A stretch of 64,000 nucleotides of DNA from Hsuehochloa calcarea (Eukaryota; Streptophyta; Magnoliopsida; Poales; Poaceae), in contig JAYEVG010000053.1 of the NCBI GenBank assembly GCA_036346395.1, positions 1 to 64,000 of the forward strand, written 5' to 3'. A model generated the notes under the pieces. The model did no database searches, had not been told where the DNA came from, and saw only the letters and a program-made list of their open reading frames with translations. Position 1 is the stretch's first letter. Each line of letters begins with the position of its first letter. The position numbers and the translations under genes were made by a program. This document shows, piece by piece, positions 35,309-47,998 of this stretch.

Positions 35309-36868
35309 GTGGGCGATGGAGACCTGAGGAGGCATGCGATCAATTTCGAGCCCAACGAAGGAGCAGAGAGATGGTGGTCAGCCCGTATTGATTGTCATGA
35401 GTACCTGGCCGATAAGGTGGATGAGGTGGAAAGTGAGGAGGATATGGAAACAACTAGTTCGGAAGACGACGACGACGGAGAAGCTGATGCGGGAGGAGGT
35501 GCAGTTGGTGGTTTTGTGACCACTGACATTGCTTACGTCTCCTCACGATTGGACGACGTTGCGACAACATCGCTGGTTTTGCCACGTCCGGAGGGTGCTG
35601 AGTGGGGGTTCAATGAGGACACCCTACTCCTAGGCCATCGCTTTCCTAACAAGAGCGCCGCACAACATGCTATTGCTAGATACACCGTTAACATCAGTCG
35701 GACGTATCGGGTGCAGAGGTCCAACCCCGACACGTATATCGTCATGTGTGTTGATGAATCCTGTGCTGGCAAGGTCCGTGCGCAGAGGTTCACGGCCGCT
35801 GCCATGGGCTTCTGGATAACGGTGCTGAAGGACCACACATGGCCCCGGGTGTCATACAACCCCGAGACCCTCTGTGCATACCAAGCTAGTCCCATGATCA
35901 GTAGCTAGCTCGCACAGTTGCAACAATGATGTTATCATAACCATTCAACAATGAACTAATGAAGCAGACAAAGTAATATTAGTTAGCAGCAAAGGACCTT
36001 ATGGTTAAGTTCTTACAAAAGTCGCCACGTAGGGCTTAGCAACAACAGAGTATCTGGCAGCGGAAATCTCAAAATACGTGGAGCCCAATCGACATGCCCA
36101 CAGGCAATCGAGTGGAGAACGTGACCTAGTTCGCGAAGTCTTCAAAGTAGCCTTCCTCGTAGAACTCAACATTTCCTGATTCTTCTGCTGGGACTGATCA
36201 ACAAAGGGCATAAAGCCGTGAGTACATAAAGTACTCAGCAAGTCGTAGAGAAATATATGCACATAGTATTCATGCAAGGTTTAAACAAGGATGGATTTAT
36301 GGTTAATTTGCAGAAAGCAAGTTTAACAGTAAATACAATAATTAGATTGCAGAGCAGGAGTTTAAAAGAATAATACATAAATAACCAAGTTCTTTGAAAC
36401 AAATAGTGAACCTCCCGTTCACTTTCCAACCATTCCAACCAAACCTTTCCACCGAACCAATACCATATTTTTGAAAATGCTACCCCTTGCGCGAAATCAC
36501 CAGGCAATGTCCGTAACCGGGGACACGGCTATTCGAATAGATTTTGACACTCTGCAGAGGTTGTACAGCTTTACCCACAAGAGATAAATCACTTGTAATG
36601 TAACATGACGTCCTCGTATGTTGTCAGCTTGATAATCCACCTCGTCGCTGCAGATGTGTCCATTTCGCCAAAGCTCCTGCTGGCAGATGTTGCCAATATG
36701 GTGGGGTTCCCGGTCAGCTACAAGACGGTATGGCGTGCGAAATGCAGGGTTCTGGAGCGAATGTTCGGCACATAGGAAGAGGCTTACAACCTAGTACCAA
36801 GATTGCTGCATCAAATCGCGGAATCTAATCACGGGACGTACGTAAACAAGCTTGAGCGGGTGCATCCG
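35309..36868 (+). mobile_element. Second copy of the MULE transposase start, broken by an LTR piece
   Basis: 35309-35843 repeats 17150-17680 and is better preserved: an open frame runs to 35908, with EWGFNEDTLLLGHRFPNKSA and then a cysteine-bearing MCVDESCAGKVRAQRF block. At 35843 (CCCCGGGTGTCAT) it changes into about 750 bp of the 3-kb gypsy LTR. At about 36601 MULE sequence returns (ADVANMVGFPVSYKTVWRAK, YNLVPRLLHQIAESNHGTY) and ends with ATCCG at 36864-36868. The same gypsy LTR starts there at the same nucleotide as at 17957, so both blocks descend from one MULE already carrying that insertion. Confidence 0.75.
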
Positions 36869-39853
36869 TGTCGGCGCCCCAGGTGTCATACAACCCCGAG
36901 ACCCTCTGTGCATACCAAGCTAGTCCCATGATCAGTAGCTAGCTCGCACAGTTGCAACAATGATGTTATCATAACCATTCAACAATGAACTAATGAAGCA
37001 GACAAAGTAATATTAGTTAGCAGCAAAGGACCTTATGGTTAAGTTCTTACAAAAGTCGCCACGCAGGGCTTAGCAACAACAGAGTATCCGCAAATGAAAT
37101 CTCAAAATACGTGGAGCCCAATCGACATGCCCACAGCAATCAGTGGATGACGTGACCTAGTTCGCGAAGTCTTCAAAGTAGCCTTCCTCGTAGAACTCAA
37201 CATTTCCGATTCTTCTCACTGACTGATCAACAAAGGGCATAAAGCCGTGAGTACATAAAGTACTCGAGAAGTCGTAGAGAAATGTATGCACATAGTATTC
37301 ATGCAAGGTTTAAACAAGGATGGATTTATGGTTAATTTGCGTAAAGCAAGTTTAACAAGATAAATACAATAATTAGATTGCAGAAGCGAGGAGTTTAAAA
37401 GAATAATACATAAATAACCAAGTTCTTTGAAACAAATAGTGAACCTCCCGTTCACTTCTCAACCATTCCAACCAAACCTTTCCACCGAACCAATACCACA
37501 TTTTTGAAAATGCTACCCCTTGCGCGAAATCACCAGGCAATGTCCGTAACCGGGGACACGGCTATTCGAATAGATTTTGACACTCTGCAGAGGTTGTACA
37601 GCTTTACCCACAAGAGATAAATCACTTGTAATGTCCGTCTGACACACTTTCGAGGGTGTGCGACTAAGTGATTATCACAAGACCTTTACAAAGTTCCATT
37701 TTGCCTCGGTTCTGCTCGCTAAGGATTCGCCCTCACAGCCCCCTCTTGCGCCAATAATCAACCCAAACAGAACCGACTCAAAACTTCCCTAATTAGTTGG
37801 CCAGGTCCGTCCCATACCGGAATTGTGGTTGCACGAGGTGGCCCAGATCAATGACTTGCAAAGTTAAGTCCTTAGTTGGCTGCTCAGGCGAGACTACCAC
37901 ATCCAAATGTGCCTCACGCACCCACCTTCACCCCCTACCACAAGCCCGAGCATAAATCATTTTTGTTCATTCCCGACCAAATGGCAATCCCTGCCATAGC
38001 TCAACACATTTTAATTATAGTGGCCTCACACCACAATTCCATAGTGTCATTAGTCAAATTTCATTCATTCTGTAAACATGATCGCAAGTTCCACGGATAA
38101 CTAAAACAAGACTAAGCAAATATACGCACTCAAGTTGGTAATACAATTATGTCCAACTAGTAATTAACCATCCTAAGGTGTCCATGGATTTATGTCATTC
38201 AAGGGGACATTTCATTTTCAATTTCTCAAGGAGGCATAATGGCAATTTGGTAATTATCAATTCCCAAAGCCATTTCTAATAAAACTAGCCATGCATGATA
38301 ATTTAAAATAATATACATTTGTAAAATGGGTTCAACATGGTCAAAGGCCTATGACTTGCCTTCGTTGACGAGGAGCGGGTCTTGATGCGTCGGTCGATGA
38401 AACCTTCCTAACAGGAATCTACACGTCTGAAAAGAGCACAAATAAATAAAAAAAGACCAAATGAACTCCAAAATTGCAAAACCGAACCAAATGAAAGGGC
38501 TAATTTTATGTGAATATAGAAATTTGGATCACCCAAATCGGAGTTCGGATGTGAAAGTTATGGCCGAAAGAAGTTTCAAGCACATAAAATGATAGAATTA
38601 GGGTTTTTGGAATTTTCCGGAAATATTTTTCACCGAAACTTCGGGACTTTGACGTCAACGCCACGCATAGACACGCGCCGCCACGCAGCCGAGAGGCGGC
38701 GACGTGTATACGCCATTGGCGCCGACACAGCCGCCACATGGGCGCCACGCCTTGTGCGGGCCTTGAGGCCGAGGCCTCGCCGGCGAGAGAAGCGGCGCCA
38801 ATGACGAGGGCACAAGGGGTTAGAGGGGGCGCGGAAAATGGCGACACCATTTGGAGAGGAAACGCAGCATGGCGGCAATGGCGAGGAGAAGGCGGCGCGG
38901 AGAGCTCGAGCGCCGACGGAAATCGGAAGCAGCCACGGACGGAGGCGAGGAGAAGAGGGCGGCTGGGAGAAAAAGGAAGAGGCGAGCCGCGGCGGCTTAA
39001 ATAGGGCGCCCGAGTCACGCAAGTGAGCAAGACCGGAGGAGGTCACAGGTGGCGGAGAAAGCGTCTGATGGCGAGGGCTTGCGCGGCGCCAAGCTTAGGG
39101 CGCAGGGAAAGTGGGAGCAGAGGCCGAGGCGTTGACGCGGAGGAGGCGTGGCGGCGAAACCGAGGTTAGCGGCGGGATTCGCGGTGGAAGCAGCGCCACG
39201 GCGAGGCATTGCGGGAGAGAAGGGAGGAAGAAGAAGAGAGCGGCGCGAGCGGCCAATGACGTCCGATTTCGATCGGATGGCGGAGAAGAGCGCGGAGCAC
39301 GGCGAAGCGATGGCGTTGATCGCGATCCAACGGCCAGAGCGGCGAGGCCGGCGCACGGGAGATGGGCCGTGAGGCGGGGGCGGGCGCGGGAGGCGAGCCG
39401 GCCGGAGGAGCAGGAGTGGGCGAAGGAATTCGCCCACGACAATAAAGGGATTTTTCGAATTTTGATTTTCAGAAATTCAAACAAATGAAAAGCTATTTTA
39501 GAAAATAGCAAATAGAATCCAAAAATTCTAGAAAAATTCACAAAAATTCCTTGAATTATTATGGACTTAATAAAATTATTTTCAACTTTAATTTTTCTTT
39601 AACTTTTGCAATTAAAATAATTTTTAATTTCGGGTATATGGAAAAACCATTTCTAAAATCCAATAAATCCAAGAAAACACTTTAAATAATAATTGTGATT
39701 TTAAATACCAGAAAACTCAACTAAACTAACTTTAATTTAATTGAAGTCTGATTAATTCATATTAACTGCAATTGACTCTGAAATTCCCAATTAAGCTTTA
39801 GGCAAATGAAAGCAAGTGGTTCTCTTTTAAAATTTTGAAAATCTTTGAAAAAG
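36869..39853 (-). repeat. 3-kb gypsy LTR, single, inside the second MULE copy
   Basis: This LTR is collinear with 20817-23835 throughout and starts at the same MULE nucleotide as the 17957 insertion. The last roughly 11 bases and the right target duplication are lost at the junction with another LTR at 39853. No gag or pol lies with it. It contains many one- to three-base differences from the other copy, concentrated at CAG, CTG and CCG words. A TATA-like box is at 38996-39004 on the minus strand. Confidence 0.75.
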
Positions 39854-41862
39854 CCTGGTAACACCTCTGAATTACTTCATGATTTTTAGAAATTATTTGA
39901 TAATTTTTGGGAGGCAAGTCAAACCCAGTCAAAGCTTGGTCAAACCGTAACCCAACCTTCCGAATTTCTTGAGAAGAATGCGGTGCATGAAAATCTCTCG
40001 AAAATTTTATGTAAGGTTAATCCTAAGGTCGGAAACCTCCAGTTAAAATTTCATGATTTTTGGAGCTGTTTTTCTACCTCTAAAATTCTCCAAAGTTCTG
40101 GTCCCAAAAATCAAAAACTAAATCAGTCGGCACTGTTCCTTGGGCACGATTCAGACTCGGGCTCGAACCAAGTGACTTGGTTCGATCAACTAGCTGCACC
40201 GCCGCGGTCGATCGGGCGCGAGCACTGTGGGCTGTCGGATCGACATCGCGTGGCCCACGTTAGCGCGGAGCAACGCCGATGCGATCGCAGGCGAGCCGTC
40301 TGATTTGGAGATCACGGCCTGGATTGAGTGGCCGATCGGACCGACCGATCGCCCCATTCACTTGAACCGTCCGGTTTGAAGATCAATGGCCTGGATGGAG
40401 TGGCCGATCGGTCCGACTGATCGCCCCATTCACTTGAACCGTTCGATTTTGATCCAACGGCAGCCAAGTCATCTCCTTCCTCGTGCTCCCTCGCTCGAGT
40501 GCGCGCTGCGCCATGGGCAGAGGAAGTCGTGGGCAGCGCAGCGCCCTGTCCACTCCGTGTCATGGCCAACGACTCATTGCATTTAATGCTGGTCAGTGCA
40601 CCGCCCCCGTGCGTCCCCTTCTCAAGTGCTCCCATCGCCCTAAGTGCTCCCATGACCAACAGGTGGATTTGTGAGCCGCGTGCGCGCGCTTTGTCCCGTG
40701 GACTTGGGCCTTTGGATCCAAGATCAACGGTCCATGTTAGTCCACGTCGTTTTAATTTCGGATTTTCCCGAGAAGGATTATTTGTTAACTAAAAAATGCA
40801 ATTAACTTATAAAAGGCGTAACTATTTCTCTGCAAATCCTTTTTGAGTGAAACCTAGTTTGTTGGATTCCTCTATTAATGAGCTTACGGTGAAAATTAGT
40901 TTTGAACATGTTACTTTTCCCAAAAAGATTACTTATGCATTTTACTTTTGCTCATTTCATGGCTTTGGAAAATTGTAGAAAGTGCATCATAGCTCCAAAT
41001 GAGATGAATCCAATTGGGTTGTTCATCTCATGAGGTGCTTGAGTTACTGTAAACTTTTTAGCTACACCACATTTCTAGAAAATGTTGCCAAACAATTTAA
41101 TTGCAATGAATAGTAGTATTTATGAGTTATAAGACTGAGCAGATTTGTTTTGCTCATATCTTTTGCATTAAGAATCCAAATTAATTGGTTCTTGTTGCTA
41201 AATTCCTTATAAATCATGCTCTTGCTGCTGTAAATTTTTTAAAGCATTCGGAGAAAGTTTGCTGTTGAGTGTTTGTGTTTTCTTTGTTCTTATCGGTTCT
41301 TTTTCCGCTTTCTCGTTTGGTTTCGAAGAGCACTTTGAGAACCAAAGCACCCCTCAGCAACATATTTAGCAGCAACAACAAGGCAAGCAGTTTGATCATG
41401 ATTTATCCTATATTTTCAAGTCTAATACCTTGTTTGCAACTTGTATGTATGCATTGCTATGTTGTGTTAAATTATGATTAGTGGATCCTATAGTTGCATA
41501 ATCTGTAGGAAGTGATTATCCTCTACTACCTTGATCCTAGGTTAATTGCTGTGATTTGAGTTCTTTGGATGAGCTCCTGTCACTTAGTAGATTACGATTC
41601 AAAATTGCTTAGAAATGCTTAGTTTCGGTAGTAATCGGCGATCATCGATTTAGTCAATGATCTTGATCACACATATGATTATTGCTCCTTTATGTCCAGC
41701 ACTTGTGCTTTGTTAATTTATAAAATCAAAATCTGAAAATGAAAAATTGATTTAGACTTGGGCATATTGGTTGGATGGTGTGGTTATTTGGATTGTGGTG
41801 GTATGCCTAAGTCAACAAGGACCGAATTACTTGCGCCACCGTACTGAGCAATTTGAGTACTA
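39854..41862 (+). repeat. Truncated gypsy LTR (family of 41863-45733)
   Basis: The start matches 28119 onward (CTGGTAACACCTCTGAATT), so about 220 bp of the LTR front are missing. It shares the GTCGGATCGACATCGCGT block with the LTR at 27901. From about 41140 to 41862 it parallels 43800-44500 of the complete LTR. A 72-bp unit is tandemly doubled at 40318-40461. It ends where the next LTR starts. Confidence 0.6.
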
Positions 41863-44800
41863 ATGTAACATCCCAAATATGGATGGTGTTTCAAATGTAA
41901 GAAAATACGGAGAAATTAAAACTTTTCTTGCATTTTGAAGCCATTGATCATTTCTGTAATTCTTGATTAAAGAATTATGGGAAATCAAGCTCCAATCCTC
42001 ATTTGACTACAATCAAAAACCTCTTTGTCCTGAATCTCATGCCAAACCCTTGGAGATATTTCTCCTAAGTTCTAGGGAGGCTTGGCAACACCTCTGAATT
42101 ATCTCATGATTTTTAGAAATTATTTGATAATTTTTGGGAGGCAAGTCAAAGTTGGTCAAACCCTGTTTCTCCTCTTCTGGAATCTCTGGAGGAAGTTTCA
42201 GTGTATGAAAACCTCTGAAAATTTTATGGTAGGTTCCCACTGCTGTCAGCAATCTCCTGTTAAAATCTCGTGATTTTCGGAGCTTGCTTGCTACCTTAAA
42301 TAATCCATCAAAAATTAGTTATTCAAATTCAAACCCTAACTGGTTTGCACTGTTCCGTAGGTTCGAACCGGGCTCGGGCTCGAGCCACTTGACTCGGTCC
42401 AGTCCATTAACTGTACCAACTCGGTCGTTCGGGCACCAGGGTCGTGAGCCGTTGGATCGGCATCGAACGGTCTTCGACCAGCCCAACGATGGAGTCGTTT
42501 AATCCACCCGATCGAACTCAGCCGTTGGATCGGCATCGAACGGTCTTCGACCACCAACGCCGATCGTTTCAATCCGCTCGATCTAGCCCAGTAGTTCGAT
42601 TTCAATCCGACGACCAACGAGTCGTCTCCTTCCTCTGTCTACAAGACGCGAGCCCCGCCATGGCGTGCGTAGAGGAGAAAAGCGATGGCGTCGCGATCCA
42701 CTCTATGTCCGCCTTTAAACGGCTAGCTCGAGCGCATTAAATGCCTGTCGCGCTCATCCTCGGAGGGCCAGACTCAAGCTGCTCCCATCGCTCTCAAGTG
42801 CTCTCATGGCGGTGTTGACCGACCGAAAAACCCGCCGCTGCTCTCGCCATTGCTCTATTTAAACTCTCTTTGCTTCACCCTGAGCTTCCTTTAGCGCTGC
42901 GAACTCGGCTAGCACTCACCCGCTTGCTTGAGTGCGGTCCCTCGCACTCTCTTCGACCGACATTGTTGAGTGTGGAGCTTGGTGGGAGCGGTGCAATGGG
43001 GTTTTCTTCTTCAAGTCTTAGCCCCCTCTGCTCCCCTTTACTATTTGGAGCTTAACTCTCACGCGGTTTGGTTCTCTCTGTGCCCAGGTCGCTGTGGCCT
43101 AGCGAGAACCTTACCACCGCCGTTCGGATACTCGTCGCCAGAGCCACTCCGTGGGTCTCTGGTTGTTCCTCAGCTCAGGTAAGTTCGTATTGCCCTGTAG
43201 GAGCTTAGACGTGTTTTCGTTTTTCTGTTGGTATTGTTCGTTCGGGAGTCCTCCCAAGCCATACCTACTCGGCCGCACTCGTGGTCGCACTACCACCGTG
43301 CGACCATACTCAGGCCGATCTTGGCCACGGTCGCAACCTTTAACTTTTGGGACACTCATCCCTACCCTTGGCTGGCGCCGCTGTGGTCGGAGATCGCCGC
43401 CGAGCCACTGGCAAAGCGTGCGGGAGGCGCTGCCTCGTGGTCGGAATTCCGACCAGTCACTGTAGCTTGGTCGTTTCGACCAGATTGCAGTGTTGTGATG
43501 GGTAAATAGGACGTCCCGTAGTTCCCCAGTAGGGCCCCTTATGCTTAGAAGGGAGAGGCCTACCGAGTGATTGTAAGTTTCCTACAATCACCCCCGTAGT
43601 CGTAAGTCTCACTACGACTATGGCGTGGTCATACGTTCCTCTACGGCTTGTATCTAGTCGTAAGACTTGCTACGACTACGCTGTGGTCGTAAGTGTTTCT
43701 ACGACTGGTACCTAGTCGTAAGTCTGTCTACGACTAGTAACCAGTCGTACGTCCTTCTACGACCACCACCTGGTCGTAAGACCTTCTTTCGGTCGTAGTT
43801 TTGGCATTAAGAATCCAAATCAATTGGTTCTTGTTGCTAAATTCTTTATAAGTCGATTACCTTGCTTGATGAAGGTTTTGTAATTTTGAAAAAGTTTCTT
43901 TGTTGAGTCTTTGCGTTTTATTCGTTTCTTATCGGTTGCTTTTCGCTTTTCCGTTAGGATCCGAAGAGCACATTGACAATACTGTTGATCCTCGCAGATC
44001 TTGACCCATGACAAGCAGGAAAGCGGTTTGATCATGTTAATCCCATTACTTTTCAAGTCTAATATCTTGTTTACCAATCATATGTATGCATGCTTTTGTG
44101 TCAAATTAATTTTTCCGATTAGAGGTAGTTATTCCTATTGCACTGTTGCCCTCAAATGTGTTACCCCCTGCCACAAACATAAGTTATTAACATCGCTGGT
44201 GGATTAGAGCCCGGTGATTTAGTATGCTCTTTTGTTATCTTTTCGATGTCATGCTTAGAAATGCTTAGATGTCGGTAGTATTGGGCAGTCATCGACTAAG
44301 TCGATGACGTTGATCACACAAATCTTATTACTACTCCATTATGTCCAAAGACTCGTGCTTTGTTACTTTGTAAAGTCAAAACTAAAATAAAACTGCATTT
44401 TCGACTTGGGCACAATGGTATGTTGGTGTGATCTGTTGGTGTGAATGGAATGGTGCCTAGGTCATCAGGACCGAGTTACTTGTGTCACTAAGTTAAGCGC
44501 TTATGCGTGCTAACCACGCGAGAGGGATATGGGACCTCTCTTGACTTAGTACTTTGGCGTGGGTTATCTCCGAGTCGCAGGAGGGGTTGTGCGTGTTGTG
44601 TGAAACATGATATGTGTTACGGTGTTCTTGTGTTGGGTGTGCGGTGGTGGAGATTAAGGTAGGCTCTCCACCTCGAGGAGCATTGTAGTTGTCCAAGGCT
44701 TTACCGAGATGGGTAGTTGACCGAGGCTTTACAATGACTCAGACACAGCGTATGGGTTTCTATCCATACGGTGGCTCGTGAATAATTCACAATATTGGAA

Positions 44801-45733
44801 GCGTCTCAGAAGACTTAGCCGTCTTAAGATACCTTGGAAGTGTGCTTAATAGCTTGGCAAAAAGGCGGTGCAGCGTGTGGGTGCGATGGTACACCCTGCA
44901 GGATAAAACTATTGAATAGCCTCGTCCTAGGTTATGGACATGCTTGGTAAGGTCGCAAGAACTAGACTACAACCTTTTGAAATTAAAACTTGACATGGGT
45001 GGTATGAATGGGTAATTCATGCTATTGTCGTGGCGACGATGGGCTAGTCACTTCGTGGTCATTGTTGTCATCTATCTCTTTGTTATCTTCGTTGTCATTT
45101 ACGATTATTTGAACATTAAAAACTGATTTGTTAAACTTGCTTTCAAATGTACTATCTTATTGCAAATAAAATTTGCTTTATGTCTTTGAAAATGAAACAC
45201 ACGACCTCCACTCGAAAAGCTTGCATATAGTTATGTCAAGGTCATTACTCTACACGTAAGTCTTGCGAGTACATTCAAAGTACTCACCCCGCTTTCTTGG
45301 GCTCTTTGTTCTTGAGGAGAGGAAGGTGAGCTCCAAGGGCCTCACTTTTGTGAGATGTGCTGTGGATTCGACGACTAGCTTGGCGGTCCGGTCGGTTGCC
45401 TTGTGGGTTAAAGGCACACTGATTGGCTCTTTTGTTTTATAGCCATCTTATGGCACCTTTGCTTCCGCTGTTCAAATTTCTATATATATATGTCATTTGG
45501 CCGGTCGGCCTCTCTTTTGTAATAACTATCCTTTATTTATGTTATCTTATGGATGGTTGTTTTTGCTTCGGTTCTATGTGAATGAATGGGATTGATGCAT
45601 GAACTTTGTAAAGAGGTGTGTATACTGCATTTCTGGGAAGTATACATGTCTCGAGTCTCGGATTATCTGATTTGTGATGCTAGGGCCAATTGGATGGTTA
45701 AGCATTACAAGCCCGATAAACCGAGGTCTCACA
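41863..45733 (+). repeat. Complete 3.9-kb gypsy LTR
   Basis: The LTR starts TGTAACATCCC and ends GTCTCACA. A primer site TGGTATCAGAAC follows at 45739-45750. A TATA-like CTATTTAAA lies at 42855-42863. A 73-bp tandem doubling is at 42449-42594, and an array of eight short hairpins is at 43566-43799. No coding region is recognised. The partner 3' LTR is not in the window. Confidence 0.75.
43566..43799. repeat. 29-bp tandem array of hairpins in the gypsy LTR
   Basis: There are eight degenerate units, the last four spaced exactly 29 bp (starts 43685, 43714, 43743, 43772). Each reads roughly GTCGTAAG, 4-6 bases, CTACGAC, so each can fold into its own stem-loop. The first unit uses GATTGTAAG and CTACAATC, which also pair. 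The pairing is kept although the bases differ between units. Confidence 0.85.
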
Positions 45734-47366
45734 AGGTTTGGTATCAGAACCATACTGACCGTAGTAACCCAAGCTTGGTCGTCTTTTAGGATATTTTGAA
45801 AAACCTTATTTTCAAAATGTCAAATGATTTATGAAAGCTTAAGGAATTCTCAGATTTTATTCCTTACCTATCTTAGCTTTCTCCTCTCATCTTACTCTAA
45901 TTTGAGTTTTACAAATTGATTTGCTCTCCTTTTCAAAGATAGTGTTATCGATTAAATGGGTTTTAGGAGCCACTGAGCTTGGCAAATTGAAGTGCTTAGG
46001 GTTTTGAAGTTTCTGGACTGAAGATTTCGGCTAGAGGCTTGGATGCGAATCGACAACGCGCTCAATTTCAGACGGCAAGCTCAATGGTTTCTGATCGGAC
46101 CACTGAGCTTGGCAAATTGAAGTGTGCCAGATTTTGAAGTTTCTAGAATGGAAGACTTCGACTGGGAGCTTGGATGCAAAATCGCTACAGCAACTTCAAT
46201 TTCCGGACAGCAAGCTCGATGGTTTCTAATGGGGTAGAAAATGAGAGTTTAATTAACTAACACTCGTGGGAATAGAGGGGTAAGATGTGATACTAGTTAG
46301 CTATGTATCTAACGCTAATTTCGCTGATTGAACCTTGCTCTTTAACGGTAATGGATCTTACCTGCTATTCTGATTTTATCTTCTCAATCAATTACTCGTT
46401 CATTCAATACGGGTTAGTTGTATTGGGAAGTTGAGCTTCGGTGTGGTAATTCCTTGCTGTTTTTGGAGTCTCTTTATAAGCATGTTTAAGTTTATACACT
46501 TACTGTTTTTGGCGTTCGGTTAGGGTGATATTCCATTCCACTAGTCGTTCGCTTTTCGCTTTCTTTGGCTTTGTTTTTGAGTCTAGTTTTAACCAAAGTT
46601 CCTTGTAACAGGATGGCCGGACGCACACGTAGCGGCCAAGGCCAGTCAGCTGGTCCGGATGAGGATCTTCCTCCTCCTCCGACCATGGCCGAGGTCCTTC
46701 TCGAGATCGAGCGCAACCGTGCAGAGGACAGGAGGGTTCTTCTGGACGTCATTGCGCGCAACACTTCCGCCCTTACCAGTGCTTCAGGATCCGGGCAAGG
46801 GAGTGGACACCAGCCGCGTGGGGACTTGCGGAGTTTCTTCGCACTGACCTCCCACATTCTCTGTGTCCGAGGACCGCTTGACGCAGACGATTGGCCGTGC
46901 GGTTGAGCGAAAGCTTCACATAGCGCTTGGCTGCCGAGCACGAGAAGACGCTGCTCGCATCGCACGGTGGAGGTCGGCGTTGTCTTGGTGGGAGAGCTTT
47001 CGCCATGCGGCCAAGCGGCCACACCGTCACCGGGAGGAGTTCCGCATCGCCTCCGTCTTGAGTCATATTCCTTCCAGCTTGATGAGGCTAAAGAAGGAGT
47101 TCTTGTCGCTCCGACAAGGACGTTTCTCAGTTACGGAGTACCTATACGAGTTCAACCATTTGGCTCGTTATGCTCCGGAAGAAGTGGCCACTGATGAGGC
47201 CAAGCAAGAGAAGTTCAAGGATGGTTTGTTTGAGGAGCTTCAGGACAAGCTATCGGTCATTGACTTCCCGGATTTCCAGGCCTTGGTGGACAGCAAGCTC
47301 AAAAGTTCTAAATTGGGTAGAAAACGAGAGGTTAATCAACTAAAACTTGTGGGAATAGAAGGGTAA
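45734..47366 (+). mobile_element. Gypsy leader and broken gag
   Basis: After the primer site comes an untranslated leader with a 130-bp tandem doubling (45970 and 46100). Gag begins with ATG at 46613 (MAGRTRSGQGQSAG, then PPTMAEVLLEIERNR) and, after a frameshift near 46880, continues as SALSWWESF, LKKEFLSLRQGRFSVTEYLYEF and FEELQDKLSVIDFPDFQALVDS to about 47293. There it fuses to a repeat of the leader through the shared word GACAGCAAGCTC. The family is that of the gag at 28479-29174. Confidence 0.7.
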
Positions 47367-47998
47367 GATGTGATACTAGTTAGCTATGTATCTAACACTA
47401 TTTTTGCTGATTTAACCTTGCTCTTTAGTAGTGTTAGTTCTTGATTTACATTTCGACTTTTACCTTCCCAATCAATTACTCGTTCATTCAATACGGGTTA
47501 GTTGTGTGGGAAGTTGAGCTTTGGTTTTGGGTGATTCCTTGCTGTTTTTGGGGTCTTTTTAGAAGCTTTTAAAATTTATATACTTGCTGTTTTTGGCTTT
47601 CGATTAGGGTGATATTCCATTCCCCTAGTCGTTAGCTTTTTGCTTTCTTTCGGCTTTGTTTTTCGGGTCTAGTTGCTAACCAAAGTTCCTTGTACCAGAT
47701 GGCCGAACGACTCAGTAGCGGCTAAGCCTGGGTCGGTGGTCCGACGAGGAGCTTCTCCTCCGACCATGGCCGAGGTCCTTCTTGATCGAGCGCAACCGTG
47801 CGGAAGGCGGGAGGGTTCTTCCGATGTCATCGTGGCGCAACACCTCCGCTTCTTACGGTGCCTCGGGATCCGTGCAAGGAGTGGACATCGACTCGTGGGG
47901 ACACTGTGGATTTTCTTCGCACCCAGCCCTCCACTTTGATACGGGGGATGCCCGATCTTCTCGGTGAGGAACCGTGGATAAATGATATGAAGTAGACG
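47294..47998 (+). mobile_element. Second, shorter copy of the gypsy leader and gag start
   Basis: The stretch repeats 46205-46910, including the leader, the CCTTGTA splice-like context and a gag start at 47699 (ATGGCCGAACGACTCAGTAG), and is then interrupted by stops. It shows many base losses relative to the first copy. It probably arose by unequal recombination within the element. Confidence 0.65.

Noticed and set aside
43566..43799. CRISPR-like array
   Set aside because: The 29-bp units are contiguous degenerate hairpins without spacers, inside a plant LTR.
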